DNA of 64,000 bases from Rhopalosiphum padi (taxonomy: Eukaryota > Arthropoda > Insecta > Hemiptera > Aphididae), in contig NC_083598.1 in the NCBI RefSeq assembly GCF_020882245.1, positions 42,135,858 through 42,199,857 of the forward strand, written 5' to 3'. Below the pieces are notes generated by a model, which worked only from the letters and a program-made list of their open reading frames with translations, had not been told where the DNA came from and did not search any database. The translations under genes were made by a program, and so were the position numbers. The stretch's first letter is position 1. Every line of letters begins with the position of its first letter. Shown here in pieces: positions 37,201 to 49,960 of the stretch.

Positions 37201-40200
37201 AGTAATTTAACTCGGTATATATAATTAATTATATAGATTATTATGCACCTGTTGATCCGTGTCTGATCTCATCGGCCCCGAGGTGCCAGTTGACTTGTCT
37301 TTGAGTTCTTCTTGTAGATTTGCAACTCTAGCCAAAAGTCGTTTGTTTTCCCGTTCTAATGCCTCTTTGCTTCGCAATTCCAAGGCGAGCATTTGCTTGG
37401 CCGATTGCAAATCGTCTCGAACCTAAAACAATAATCAATCTGGTATAAAGTAAATTAAGTGACAAAATTCTTAAGACGATCAATTATATGGACAAACTTT
37501 ATCAATGTCATCGAGTTCATCGGGCTCTGCAGCGGCAGCTACGACGTCAGCCATCGACACAGACTTTTGAATTTTTTCATCAATCGTTTCCTGTCTTCTA
37601 AACTTCCTGAGACCTAATACAATATATATATTATGAGTTTCTACTCGCTACATTTTGCGAATAGTTAAACATATTATATTAAATACATTTAAAGTGGAAA
37701 CTGTATCAACTATTTGAATACAAAATTAATTGCTTTGATTTTTTATTATTTAGTATTTATTTTAAGGTATTTTATGCTTATATAATATACGTACATAAAA
37801 TAACCTTCTTATGATGGATTCACTCTAGACCAACTGATTTTTTCGTTATAAACGAATTTCCGATATAGAAATACTAAAATATACGGAATATAGCCAAGGA
37901 ATGTATAAGTTATACGAAACTGTTATTATTTTCCATACAACGTGCGGAAATTTCTGTCTTGTAGGAGATCCATTCGTTACAAAGAGATATTACAGTACTT
38001 ATATATAAATATATATTTATATTTGTAATTTATTATTTGTTTTACTAAAAATCTATTTAACTCTTATAGGAATTAATAAATTATTAATTACTAAAATTAA
38101 ATAATATCAAATGTTGTTTGAATAGTTTTTTATCAAAATTATAATACATTATTCAATCCGAAATATTAAGACTATTTACCTAATAAATATTCATCACTGT
38201 TATCACTACAACTGTAGTATAAAATACAAAGATAAACACATATATCTTGGGCATGGCAAAAATAAATTATTTATTAATTTCTGTAGGTACACGTTTAAAT
38301 AAAAAAAACAATTTCGATATAATTATTACTTTTTTTTTATCTCACTAAAATTTGTATTGGCCAACACTCAATAATAGGTATTGTATTTTTTTCGAAATTA
38401 TTTCTGTATTTATATAATTAGATTTCAGATTTTTTTTTTAATCAAAATCGGGGTAGTTGGGATTTTTAATGTCGACATGTATAATATTGTAAAATTCAAC
38501 AAGTTTCCTGCTACTCACTTCGCCCTGTCCCTATGAGACCTATAAGTTACACCACTATATACTATAATACATTATAATTTCCACATATTTATCTCCTGTA
38601 TGGCCTTCTATATTGTCGTACACAATACACATGCATTATGTTATTATATTAAATATGTGCAAATATATTATACCTTCTATGTACGGTTTGCTCTTATCGT
38701 TCGTCTTTACTTTGCGAAGTTTGACTCCGTGCTGGATGTCTTTTAGCAGCTGATGGTGATCGGTTTCTTCTGCTTTCGTTTCGGATTCATACAAAAACTG
38801 TTGAAACAGACGCATTGCGATTATTGTGCATGAATGGTATTTTATTCACCAAGTCTATATGACTACATACCATATACGTATATATACGGTGTATTGTATA
38901 TAATATATTATATTGTCAATATTACATTTCAACAAAAGTAATTTATAATAGCAATGTTACGAACCGCATGTATTTTAAGATCAAACCGAACTGAACCTTC
39001 AATTGTGTGTCGAATCCGATCAAATTTTATAAAAACAAATTAAATATGTTCAAATAAACTTTATATTATTTAATTATACATGAGGCGTATATATATAATA
39101 TATAGATATAGGTATCAATTTTTGAATTGAACCAAACAGTTTGTAACATCAGTATATTAAGTAGGCACATAAAAAAATTGAGAGAACGACTATTTATTTG
39201 TATAATATTGTATACAAATCGCAACGGAAAAATTTCAAGAAAAACAATAACACCTCTGATTTCAACGCTTACCTGACCCTTGGACTTGGTACTAGATATG
39301 ATCGGAGCACTGCGATCGTTGCACTCAACATGTTTCAACTTCCTACCGCTTTCTACTTCTTTCATCATGTCCGACCAGTCTGGACGCCTCCTCGGTCTAC
39401 TCCGTAACGATTCCAACTTCTTCATTTTTTCCGGCGTCGGCGGTTTTTGAACTGACAAATAAAATTATTCGATCACTAATGCACAATTATTCCAAAACTG
39501 ACCTACAGGTAGGTTCTTGCAATATTTATATGGCACGCTCGCAATAATAGCTGTCATCAAATCAAATACACTCTCGCGCGCTTCAAAATCGAAGTGGCAA
39601 TATAATAATATATAAGTAGCAGACAATAGTTTATTAGTTAATCGTTCTTATCGGATTTATGTACTAACTAAATTCTAATTAAACTTTTCGATTGGAACAT
39701 TTCCAACACTATATTTATGTTACATTATAGTCATCCTTCGACACTACGTTATACACTTGCGTTTACAGGTACCTACAAGTATACATCTATACTAACAATT
39801 TCGACCTTCAGTTTAAACATCACTTTACTGCGATAATAGCCCCACAATATATTTTGCCATTTTGCTATTTGAAAATATTGTTTTTCGCCGTAATCATGGT
39901 GGTATACAGCAAGCAATTATTTTTATGAACAACATGTTTAATTATTACAAAATAATTTTTACTAGCTCATAAAAATGTTCAGTTCTCTCATGCAAGTAAT
40001 TTTTAATTTTCTTTAACAATAATTAGCTTTTAAATTTGAATGTAAATATTATAAGCTTGTATAAAAATTTTTATATTTAATAATTTAGTTTAATGTATTC
40101 TACGATAGAAAATTAAATCACTGAAACCGAATAATATTTACAAAAAAAAAATTAAATGTTTATCATAATATATATATAGATACTATAAATAAATACTTCG

Positions 40201-43200
40201 TTTGAGAACTTAGTTAATAATATGTTTTAAAAAATACTTCCTTTCGTACTAATTCATATAATTTAAACTTTTATGACTTGTTTGGATAAAAGCCAACTAT
40301 TATTTAGAGACTTTTTTTTATGGAACCTTTATATGAATGACCTAGATTTTATTTCAATATAATAATCGTATCATTCACAGTTATATAACTTCTAAGAAAT
40401 TTCAAAATTATTACATAAAAATTAAAGTAATTACAAATTTAATTTTTTACACCAAGTTAATAATCAAAATATTTAAGTAGTTAATTGTTAATGCATTTTA
40501 AATATTCATAAGGTTGAGATCATAATAAGAAGTGAAAAATAATTTTACGTTTCATATTTTGAAGCGATAGCTCATTTAAAAATTGTTCAAAATGTATTAT
40601 TACATAATGCTTATATTGTAATTATGCTGTCTTAATTATTTTGATTTAAATTAATTTTATTTGTTTCTATAGTTTATAGTTTTTATTATTTACATTAAAA
40701 GCAAAATAACTACATATAAAAATCTAGCGTGAATTAAGCAATATAAAATATAAAATATTTACTATTTAGGCATATTAACACAATCAATAATAAAAAACTA
40801 AAATAATACATTTTTAAATAGGTAAATTTATTATAAATTTATTTACTCACAACATTGTAAGTATAATTTTATATTGATAAAATTACTTACATGCATATAC
40901 TAAATTTTATATTTCATTGATTTATATTGTACTTTTTAGTTTTTTACAGAAATATTATATATTATGTGTATTAATGTAAGTTTCTACACTTGACCTAGCA
41001 GGTAAAAGCTAAATACGAATACCCATGTCAATTCCTACATTTTAGAAAAAAATTGTATAATACAGCGGTTCTTAACCGTTTGTAGAATACGGACCCCCGA
41101 TGAAAGATTTTTAGAAATCGTGGACCCCTTACCAATTTTTTGTCGAATACCTTTTTTTTACAAAACATCCGATGTTATCATAACCAAAATTATAATAATT
41201 ATTTTATATTACAAATTATAGAAGTAGGCATAACAAAACATACACATTTTTAATTATTTTTATCAAACTTAATTTTTCATAAAACTGTAATATAAATTAT
41301 TTTGTTTTTTATATTCTTAAAGCTGCCGTGGACCCCCAACATGAGTATTGCGGATCCCCATCATGGGGCCGCGGACCACAAGTTAAGAACCGCTGTATAC
41401 CAGCGTAAATATATGTAAATTTCTACAAAGATATTAAAATATAATCATTTTAATTATCTTATATGATCTTAATAACAATTTAAAAATTAATTATAGGTAT
41501 ACATATAATTAATATTAAATGATTAAATAATTGTAAAAATAAAATATAGTTTAATTTTTGTTTTAAAATATGCATTGTCAAATTAGTGTACAATCGTCTT
41601 AAAAATGTTTTTAAAAATATAATTTTACAATTTTTGGTGTTTTATTTTGGAAACCTATAAGTATTTAATATTATCGTTTATTAATTAATTTTAATTGTTG
41701 AATAATCTAAATTTTTGTTTAAAATTTTGTTTTTTAATGGTATATTTTTATAGGTTTTTGTTTGTATGTTACCATTTGTGGTGATTCGGTTCTTTTATTT
41801 ATGTATAAATTAATTGTAAAGAGTCTTAGAGTTTCGATAATTTTTAAAATTTTAAAATTTGTAAAATAAATATGAATAAAATCCGAATATAACTTTTACA
41901 TGCATTTATCGTATGTATTCTGTCACAAAATTCTATTATTGCTGAATATTTAGTTTTGTTTGCCATAAAATAGTCTGTAGTAAAACATTCTTCCATTTCC
42001 TCTGGATTGAAATAAGGAAGTCCAAAAATATATACCAACCATTTTCTTACATAGGAATTTTCTGAACTATGTTGTGAATCAAATATAAATGACAACCAAA
42101 CACCTCTGTTTCCGGAAAAATTTCAAAAACTGATACATTGCTATTTTTGCTATTTCGATATCTAAAATAATTCTTTTAAATATAATTCCCACTTGACCCA
42201 TTTATAGGTATGTATATCGATAATTTTCATTGATGTAATATTATATACATATGTCTTTTTTTTTATATTTGGTAATAAACAAAAATTATCAGAATGTATA
42301 GGTACTATTATACTCCTTTTTTAAATTTTATTGCCATAAATTGTGTATAATTGTGTGTAATATTTTTTAGAATAATTAAATTATCCATTATCAAATTGTT
42401 TTAACAAATTTATGAATAAATAATTATTTCACTTGGCAAATAATTATCGTATTGAAATAATAATTTAATAATTGTTGTACTTTCTTTTCTTGAATTTGCA
42501 TATAGGAAAAGCAATCCATCCTTTTCTGGTATCAGTTTTAAATCCGATAAAATCAAATTTCCTTCGTAAACATATATATTTAAATATTTCTTTTCATATT
42601 ATTTTTTATGGTTTTTCTAGTGGTCTATAACTTTTCTCTAATAAGAATTTCTAATTTGTTGTCATTTTAAAGTTCCGTCATTTACTTTAAATCTATATAG
42701 TTAACATTTTTTTTAAATTTTAATAGTACCTACCAATTGTTATTGTATAGCCAACAGCTGTATAGTATACTATATTACATAGATTAAAAGTCATAAAAAG
42801 CTTTAAAAATTGTCATTGTAGTGAATATTCCTTACTTATGGGTGGTAAACCACCGTTAGAACTCGCGGGTGGTGGTGGAGGCGGTGGTGGCCCTGGTGCC
42901 CGGGACGGCATTACCGGTGCTGGTGGCGGTGGAGGCGGTGCCGGTGCGGAAGGCGGCTTCGGGGGCGGTGGAGGTGTTGGGGCCGGTGTAGGAGTAACAG
43001 GAACCTGGACCACCTTGGTCGGTGGTGGTTTTGATGATGGCGATGCCATGGTAGTAGTCGCAGATGTCGGTTTTTTCACCTTTTCCGGAACTTGTGCAAC
43101 GGCTATTGGCACGACTCTACTGTTGATCTGCAACGGCCCTTGGTGATCGATCTGAATATATGAAAACAAAAGTTCGTACTTGTTTAATATAATTACATTA

Positions 43201-45968
43201 TTATGATTAATTTTTGTTGTTCGCTTATAGTCACACATTAGTGAAAATTCAAAATATTTAAAGATCCTAAAACGTTTTAAAAAATATATGTCCACAAATG
43301 TTTGATTAATCTCGCCCCCTCCGTCTCAATTCAATGTCATTATACCATTTTAAAATATATCGATACAATATCTTATATTGGTCACAATAATCCTAATCGT
43401 AATAGTCAATATTAAAACTTTTAAGTATTATTAGCTACAAAAGGAAAATTAATAACTACCTAAAAAAATATATTAATATAGGTAAGTACCTTAAAAAAAT
43501 ATCTGGTAGAAATTACTACGTCCTTCCCTCTCAAAGCTTACGACAAATATGAATATAGAGTTAGGAGTCAATATGATCCTCACATTGGCTATCCAGCTTG
43601 AAGGATCAAAGGTGGCAACTACAAAATGAACATATTATTATTTTGTTCAATCCTTCGCAAAAAAATTACTTTACTGATTCAGCTATTTATCTGGTACCCG
43701 GTTTTATCATGGATAACAACGCTAAATAAATTATTTTCTTCTCAATTACAAAAGTACCCTGTGGCAGAACCAACCTTTTTAATATAAATTGTAAATCGGA
43801 CGCATTTTTTTAAAATTGTAGTGTATTAGTGTAACATCTTAATCTAATTTGAATAAAAGATATGCTTATAATATTTCTAGCGTTTATGAAGTAACAATTT
43901 TTGTAATAACACTTTATATAAAGTGCAGTGATAATAATATGCGATTTATCGGATTTTTTCAAAATTCAAAACACAGAGCCAAGGCGTGTAACCATAATAT
44001 ATAACGTAACCTGTATAACCTGTATTAACCGAAATAATTATAGAAAACCGAGTATAATTGGTGGAGTACTTATAACTCGATCAAACCATAATCCACAATT
44101 TAATTTCGGTCACCAGAAATGTATATTTACTCTAATCGATACGAAGAATACATCAGCGCATTTTATTCAGATAAAATCACTTTTTTTGTAATTTTTAATA
44201 ATCTTGTAGTAAAATCACCCAGAATAAAAAGAGAATAATATTTTTGAAGCTATGCATAAGCATATCGATGTATCTAAAATATATTGTCTATATAAAAAAT
44301 CTAATATCAATTTAAATTTATAATTATTTTTTTTTAGTCAAATAATAATAACCGATATATAAATGTAAAACCTCTTAAAATATCATCCTTTATAATTTTT
44401 GTGATTGATGATTTTGTTCTAATGGATTACTCAAAAACCATTAAAAATCGTTTGACATAAATACGTTTTATCTATACATTGCACATGGGTCTGATGGTCT
44501 GAGAGAAAACAAAACCTAATATACCAACATCCTAGTTTAGAAAACTATACTACACACTATACAGCCGTGGAGTTACAAAAATTATATTATGCACTTCTAT
44601 CTTTTAAATTGTATTACCTAGGTCTGCACTAAATTACTTGTACGATAGGTACTAATAAATTTATTAACACGATTTCACCAAAAGACCAATATTAATTTGA
44701 TTTACAGTTGTAAAATGTAAAAGTTAATGGTAATATTATGATATGAGTTATAAATTTAATTATTATTTAAATGTTATCACTACTGTGGTTTTATTAATTA
44801 CTGAAAAATATTTCATATCGGTTATGAATTTATGATACTAGTTGTACACTACTAGCGATAGGTTGCAAATAATTTTCCGTTCCAATTTTAATTATTTTTT
44901 GTTTTATAGTAACTCCGCCAACTAAAATGCATTATAGAAATAAATATTTTTTACAGTTTACTTATGGACCCGTTTTACATTATAAAAACTAACTTTAATA
45001 CTAAACTGTTCATCTGTACAATATTAATTTGTTTTAAATAATTTAACTATTTCTATCGATGTATACTTGAACTCTGTATATTACATTTTTATTACCAATT
45101 GGTTTCCACGCTTCATTCGTATGAATAAGCTATTTCGGTACATACCTATGATTAGTGTGATTTTTAATTGAATAAGTTATATATTTTTTTAACTAATTAC
45201 TCGTGTTTTTTCACGTGGGAAGTAAGCTCATTATAAGTTATTTATAAATAACGTCCTCATGACTTTATTTTTTTTAAGTGCATTTTAAATGCATATATAT
45301 ATATATATATATATATACATGGTAACGTATCAGATCACCTTTCCAAAACGCATTGTAAATATATTATATACGGTGTAATTGTGCCAATGCCTACATTTTA
45401 TCAAAATTAAAATTCAGAACCATTCTAATTTATCTATAATAACTTGACAATTGTCAACCTACCAGCTCCAAATGCTTCAAGTGCAAGTACAACTGCACTA
45501 AATATACCTATTGTAGGTATGTTATAATAAATGTGTTGCTTACTTTGGGCACGATTTTTATTTCGGTAACTTTTCTGCCTTCTGACGGTCCAACTTTTCT
45601 TAATTTAAAATGTTTCGCTTCATCGGAGGCGGCCTGTCGACATGAGACGTAACAAAAAATAATATTTATTAAAATAATAAACAATAATGAATTTGTGTCT
45701 GAGCAAATCGTTTGACAGCGGTTCACGATACGCGAAAGTGCAGTGGACACGAATTTTTTAAAGTGCAGCAATCAAACGAAACGCATCGCAAAAATATGCA
45801 TTTAAATTTAAAATTATATACTGCGTTCGATGGTTGGTCATCGGTGACGGTGGAAGCGGCAGCTGCAGTCTTATCTTTGGTCCTCCACGGCACAGTAGCC
45901 TTCGGTACCGAGTTAGGTCCATCTTTCACCCACGGTGGACGAAATCTCTGAGTGTTTCCGCCGGACAT
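34255..45968 (-). CDS. sals: Tandem-WH2, proline-rich, coiled-coil actin regulator, probably SALS (sarcomere length short)
   Basis: Nine coding exons join in frame with GT-AG introns: 45822-45968, 45544-45633, 42836-43151, 39273-39451, 38674-38797, 37498-37613, 37249-37422, 36467-37051 and 34255-34518, giving 664 residues. The N-terminus has RFRPPWVKDGP. A polyproline region, a likely profilin or SH3 site, follows at about 125-175. Two WH2 motifs follow: WSDMMKEVESGRKLKHV (210-226) and HQLLKDIQHGVKLRKV (259-274), each with downstream DxS-x-P. A Glu/Lys-rich coiled coil starts near 330 and is broken by acidic runs near 450-465 and 560-595. Fly SALS is known as a tandem-WH2, proline-rich protein that lengthens muscle thin filaments from pointed ends, which fits. 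This protein is shorter than the fly one. The WH2 assignment is firm; the name is inferred from architecture. Forked/espin is less likely because no ankyrin repeats are seen. Confidence 0.75.
41063..41395. mobile_element. Non-autonomous hAT-like element in an intron of the WH2 gene
   Basis: Starts cagcggttcttaac and ends gttaagaaccgctg, perfect 14-base inverted repeats of the CAGNGGTTCTTAACC type common in hAT elements. G/C-rich subterminal blocks (ggaccccc) lie at both ends. The 8-base flanks do not match, so the target duplication has decayed or the ends are slightly different. It sits in the intron between exons 3 and 4. Confidence 0.6.
41844..42095 (-). pseudogene. Possible MULE-type transposase fragment in an intron of the WH2 gene
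   Basis: Minus-strand open frame of 83 codons. Residues about 17-60 (WLVYIFGLPYFNPEEMEECF and on to FCDRI) resemble the C-terminal region of MULE/FLYWCH-type transposases common in aphid genomes, where a Phe-Gly-Leu-Pro...Pro-Glu-Glu/Asp-Val-Glu pattern is typical. No other catalytic part is present. Another minus-strand open stretch upstream (about 42410-42566) may belong to the same relic. The call rests on remembered family patterns, so it is tentative. Confidence 0.35.
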
Positions 45969-46432
45969 TCAAAATGTTCTACTGTACAATATAAATAGAC
46001 AACAAACGCAATATTAACACCGATGGATGATAATGGTAATAAATTAAGATTTAATTGTGTTAAAAAAACAATAATAATAGTTAGGTATATTTGTATTTAT
46101 TACATTTTGCTAGACTAACTGGAAAGAAAATTCGTTAAAAACGCAGAAAAACAGAACGAATGGCAGTGGCGAACTGGACGGCATAAAAATAGAATTTATT
46201 ATTATGGTGTGGGAAGATATTTCACACTGTTTGGCGACATTCCATATCAAATACTCGGTGTAAATATATATATTTATATATATCATATATAATAATATAC
46301 CATGTGAGGGAGACAAGGAGAGGGGCGAGGATATACAAAAAAAAACTCGTACACATCTCAATGAAACTCAAGAAAACACCAATTAAATAGCATCATCAAA
46401 AATGACTATATTTTAAATATAAATTTAACACA
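45969..46432 (-). promoter_or_regulatory. Short gap between mus81 and the WH2 gene; 5' UTR acceptor
   Basis: Only about 555 bases separate the mus81 stop codon from the WH2 gene start codon, both on the minus strand. A good acceptor (ttatattgtacag) ends about 13 bases before that ATG, so the transcript probably has an upstream untranslated exon, either in this gap or beyond mus81. A CT/GA-rich tract lies near 46305-46330. Confidence 0.4.
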
Positions 46433-46444
46433 TTTATTTTTATT
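46433..46444 (-). terminator. Candidate polyadenylation signals of mus81
   Basis: Two minus-strand AATAAA motifs (46444-46439 and 46438-46433), about 80-90 bases past the stop codon. Confidence 0.5.
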
Positions 46445-46523
46445 ACTAAAATTATTTTCACAGTAAAGTTTACCAAACAAGTATTCATAATTTCATTATT
46501 TAGCTTTACATTTATATCATAAT

Positions 46524-48774
46524 TTATACACGGTTGTCATTTGCAGAGTATATTTGAAACAATGTCTTGCTGATGGCCGGACCGACTGTTTTGATTGGTA
46601 TACCATAAGATATATTTGATAATAAAAGTGGATTACCTGATCTTTTAAATGCATTTACAAGTAATCTCGGACTAGGGTATTGTTCAACAATTGCAAATGC
46701 CTTATGAACAGACAAACCTCGGATCTGAAGTAATTGTCGAATCAGCATATCTCGTACAGTCATGTTCTATTAATTAATTAATATCATATTAATCATACTA
46801 CAGAAAATTAAAAATTAAAATTATTTTGTATGGCACTAATATACCTTGTTTTTTGCAGAGCTCGAGGAAAAAGTTTTAAAAGATATAAGTTTTACAATGT
46901 TTGAGGAGTTTCCATAACCGGAATCGACTTCATCAACATGAGTTGTAAGCGTTTTGTCCTGTAAATAATTTAAAAACATCAATAAACTTCAAAAATAAAT
47001 TGATTTATATAGAAGAGTAAGACAATATTATACTATACCTTAAACATATTTGTAAGTATATTAGAGAAGTTTGCAATATATTTCATAGACTCCAAATGAT
47101 TATCTGTCCTCACAATTGTAAATCCATCTATGACCTCAGTGTTTGCCAATGCTTGTTGTAAATGAGATATTGGTAATCCATGATATTTTTTTTCATTCTC
47201 AACTAGATAGATTTTATTTTCAAGTCCACATTGTTTTAATCTAAACTATGAAAATTAAGATTTACAAACTTATTGTAGAATATTATATTTTCATAAAAAA
47301 TTCATTTACTTTCTGCTCGTGAAAACGGCCATCCTGAATGCTACCTGATAAATCATCTAATCGTTTTCGTTCAAGTATATATGGTAACATAAGTTCTTTT
47401 CCGCTTCTATCACGACAAATCCAAGCAAAATCTCCAACACTCAATCGTCTCATTTCAAAAGTCACATTTAAAGATGACAATTCTGAAATGACTTTGTCTA
47501 CATTGGTTTTTCTAGTATAAAAATAAGTATCAACAAATTAAATATACTTGTTTGGAATATACCTACTGTTATTAAATCATAATATTATACAATACACATA
47601 CCGTAAACTACTAGATTCGCCTGTATCAATTAACAACATTACAGTAAATTCATTTGGCCACAAAACTATCTTCTCATTTTCTACCACAGCTGTATGGTTA
47701 TTTTTCTATTTCAAAAAGATTCAATTACAGAATATAAACAATGTAAATTATTTTTGATCTAGGTAGTGAAAATCTATGCAACCGTAAATGTAATGAAAAA
47801 TGTATAACCATTAAAAAAAGGTTAATTACTATATTTTTACTATATTATATTTGTATAATATTTATAACTCAACAGTGACATAAAAAGTTAGTGTTTATTT
47901 TAGTGATGGGTTTCTGTAGTCTCTACCTAATACTTTTTTTATACTTACAGGAAAATCATTATGAGTAAGAGAAATTATTGGATTCTGATTTTGATTACTT
48001 TGATTACTTGTTGAAGGTTTTAAAACATTGACAATTTTTGTATTTTTAGAAATGTCAGCTGTAATACCTTCATCTGCATCTGCAATATATCATTTAAATC
48101 TGTGAATATTAACATGTTATATAAACAGAATAATTAGGAAACAAAAAATAATTATTTAGTTACCTGAAACTGTAGATATCTGCTTATTGTGCTGTTCAAG
48201 CTGCTTATCCAATTTGGCACATAATTTTGGACCAAAAAATTTTAGAATTAAACATTCTTTTCCGCTCTTAAATGGCAATGGACATTTTCGCAATGAAATT
48301 AATGCCTATAATAATATGTAAATCGTTAAAAATTGTCAAAATAATTATTATACATAGACACAATATAATATTGTATAATGATATGATATATAAATGTATA
48401 TAATTTCTTTTAATTTTAAAACAGTTAGGCATTATAAAATTTGTAAAATGTATTACTATAAAATAATAGACTTATATTTACAGTTTAATACATTATACAG
48501 TCCTCCATAGTCTAGCCTCAATTCATGTAAGAAATACTATGTATGTATACACACATTTAACGTTAAAAGAAATCATTATATAAACATAGGTATTGATAGG
48601 ATTTTAATAGCCTACAATTTAAATAAAAAACTCACAAAATCAACTCACACGTTGATAACCATGACGGACTTCCAAACCTTTATCAGTAGCTTCTTTTAAC
48701 CATTCTGAAATCCATTTTTCAAACAACGGATTTGGTGATTTGCGACTTTTATTTTTAGTAGTCTTCTGTGACAT
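46524..48774 (-). CDS. mus81: Structure-specific DNA endonuclease MUS81, complete gene
   Basis: MUS81 is the catalytic subunit of the MUS81-EME1 (fly MMS4) nuclease, which cuts branched DNA at stalled forks and recombination joints. Eight exons join in frame with GT-AG introns (64-343 bp): 48649-48774, 48164-48305, 47949-48079, 47602-47705, 47310-47511, 47039-47245, 46845-46958 and 46524-46766, giving 422 residues, close to insect orthologues and shorter than human (551). The N-terminal helix-hairpin-helix region has NPLFEKWISEWLKEA and RKCPLPFKSGKE, as in human MUS81. The XPF-type nuclease core has LIDTGE (158-163), SVGDFAW (192-198) and the catalytic ERKRLDDL (215-222) followed by IQDGRFHEQK. 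The C-terminal helix-hairpin-helix has RQLLQIRGLSVHKAFAIVEQY. All key residues are intact, so a working enzyme is expected. Confidence 0.96.
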
Positions 48775-49075
48775 TTTAAATAATTAAAATTCATAGATAG
48801 AAAGTTTTTTTACTAGAATTAAACTATAATTGAATTACAATAAATAAACAACAATCAGTTTATAATACATTTTGGTGAAATAATACGGTCACATAATTTT
48901 CAAAAACGTATAGAAAAATAATTGGAAAATAACACAATTCAATTCAGTAACGAAAAATTCAAAAATTTAATTTAGAAAAATGCATGTCTATAATCATTGA
49001 TCATTGGTCTAAGCCCTTTGATCTTATCAAACTTGATAGGTGATAACAAAAACGAGTATAGTTTTATTCTGTGGT
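48775..49075 (-). promoter_or_regulatory. Upstream flank of mus81
   Basis: AT-rich DNA before the mus81 start codon, the likely 5' UTR and promoter. No recognisable core promoter element. Confidence 0.3.
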
Positions 49076-49143
49076 ATAGTCACCACCACGATTAAAGATA
49101 TATATATATATATTTAAGGTATATCTTAAATCGTGATAGTCAC
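49076..49143. mobile_element. Tiny palindromic insertion with 8-base target duplication
   Basis: A 52-base segment (49084-49135) is flanked by perfect 8-base direct repeats atagtcac. Its ends contain inverted repeats cacgattaaagatata and tatatcttaaatcgtg (15 of 16 match) around an AT-repeat centre. It lies about 300 bases upstream of mus81. Confidence 0.5.
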
Positions 49144-49319
49144 AAAACAAAAAAACGGTGTAACCAACCGTAATTCCATTATACTCTAAAACAAAACAAT
49201 GCTTTCTATTCAATTTCGTCGGTATTTATTAAATTTTAAGAGAAACGATGAATGTATATTGCTTTTACAATAGTTAAGACTGTTAAGAGTTAACAATGTG
49301 AATTATTTTAAATAACGTG

Positions 49320-49960
49320 CAAGAAAAAATGATTTTTTATTTGTTTTTGTGCTTTTCTGCCCTTTATACAATTTAAATATTTCGACTTTTTATTTTGAGC
49401 TATTTATAGACATTTGAAAACTGAATTTTTTTTTCATAGATGACGATAAAAAATTATTCGCCTAGTCAAAATTCTTGAAAATTTAATAAAAACGATTTAT
49501 ATAAGTTTTTCTTGGATATATCTACATAAAAATATTTAGACACAGTTTTGTATGCATTTGAAGTTCAAATATTTATAAAATTCGTCAACATTACAACTAA
49601 GTATTTTGTAGAAAAAAATTATAATTTATAAAGTCGTTAATTTATATAACTAAAGTTTGAAAATTTAATACAATATTTCTCATAATGTCATAACAATTTC
49701 ATAGTGACCAACTAAAAAATGTATAAGTCAATTATTTTTTATAGACATTTGAAGTTCATATTTGAACAAAATTATGTATTTAAACGATGAATATCGATGT
49801 TCATTATTATTTTGTTGTTATTTAAAATCATTATTCGTGGTAACTTAGGAGTTAGGGCTTTAAAGTATGTTATGAATTTTATTTCGCGCAAAGATATTTT
49901 CAAAAATGTAGATTACTTTTAAAATATTTACAGTGATATAATAATAATATAGTATTAATT
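49320..49960 (+). repeat. AT-rich interspersed repeat related to the one at 23.5-24.7 kb
   Basis: The phrase atagacatttgaa occurs at about 49406 and again at about 49742, with a variant (gcatttgaagttcaaatatt) at about 49554, so the stretch is internally repetitive. The gagctattt phrase links it to the minus-strand repeat at 23.5 kb. No coding capacity. Confidence 0.4.

Noticed and set aside
42838..43146. Gly-rich plus-strand frame of 102 codons
   Set aside because: Antisense of the polyproline exon of the WH2 gene.
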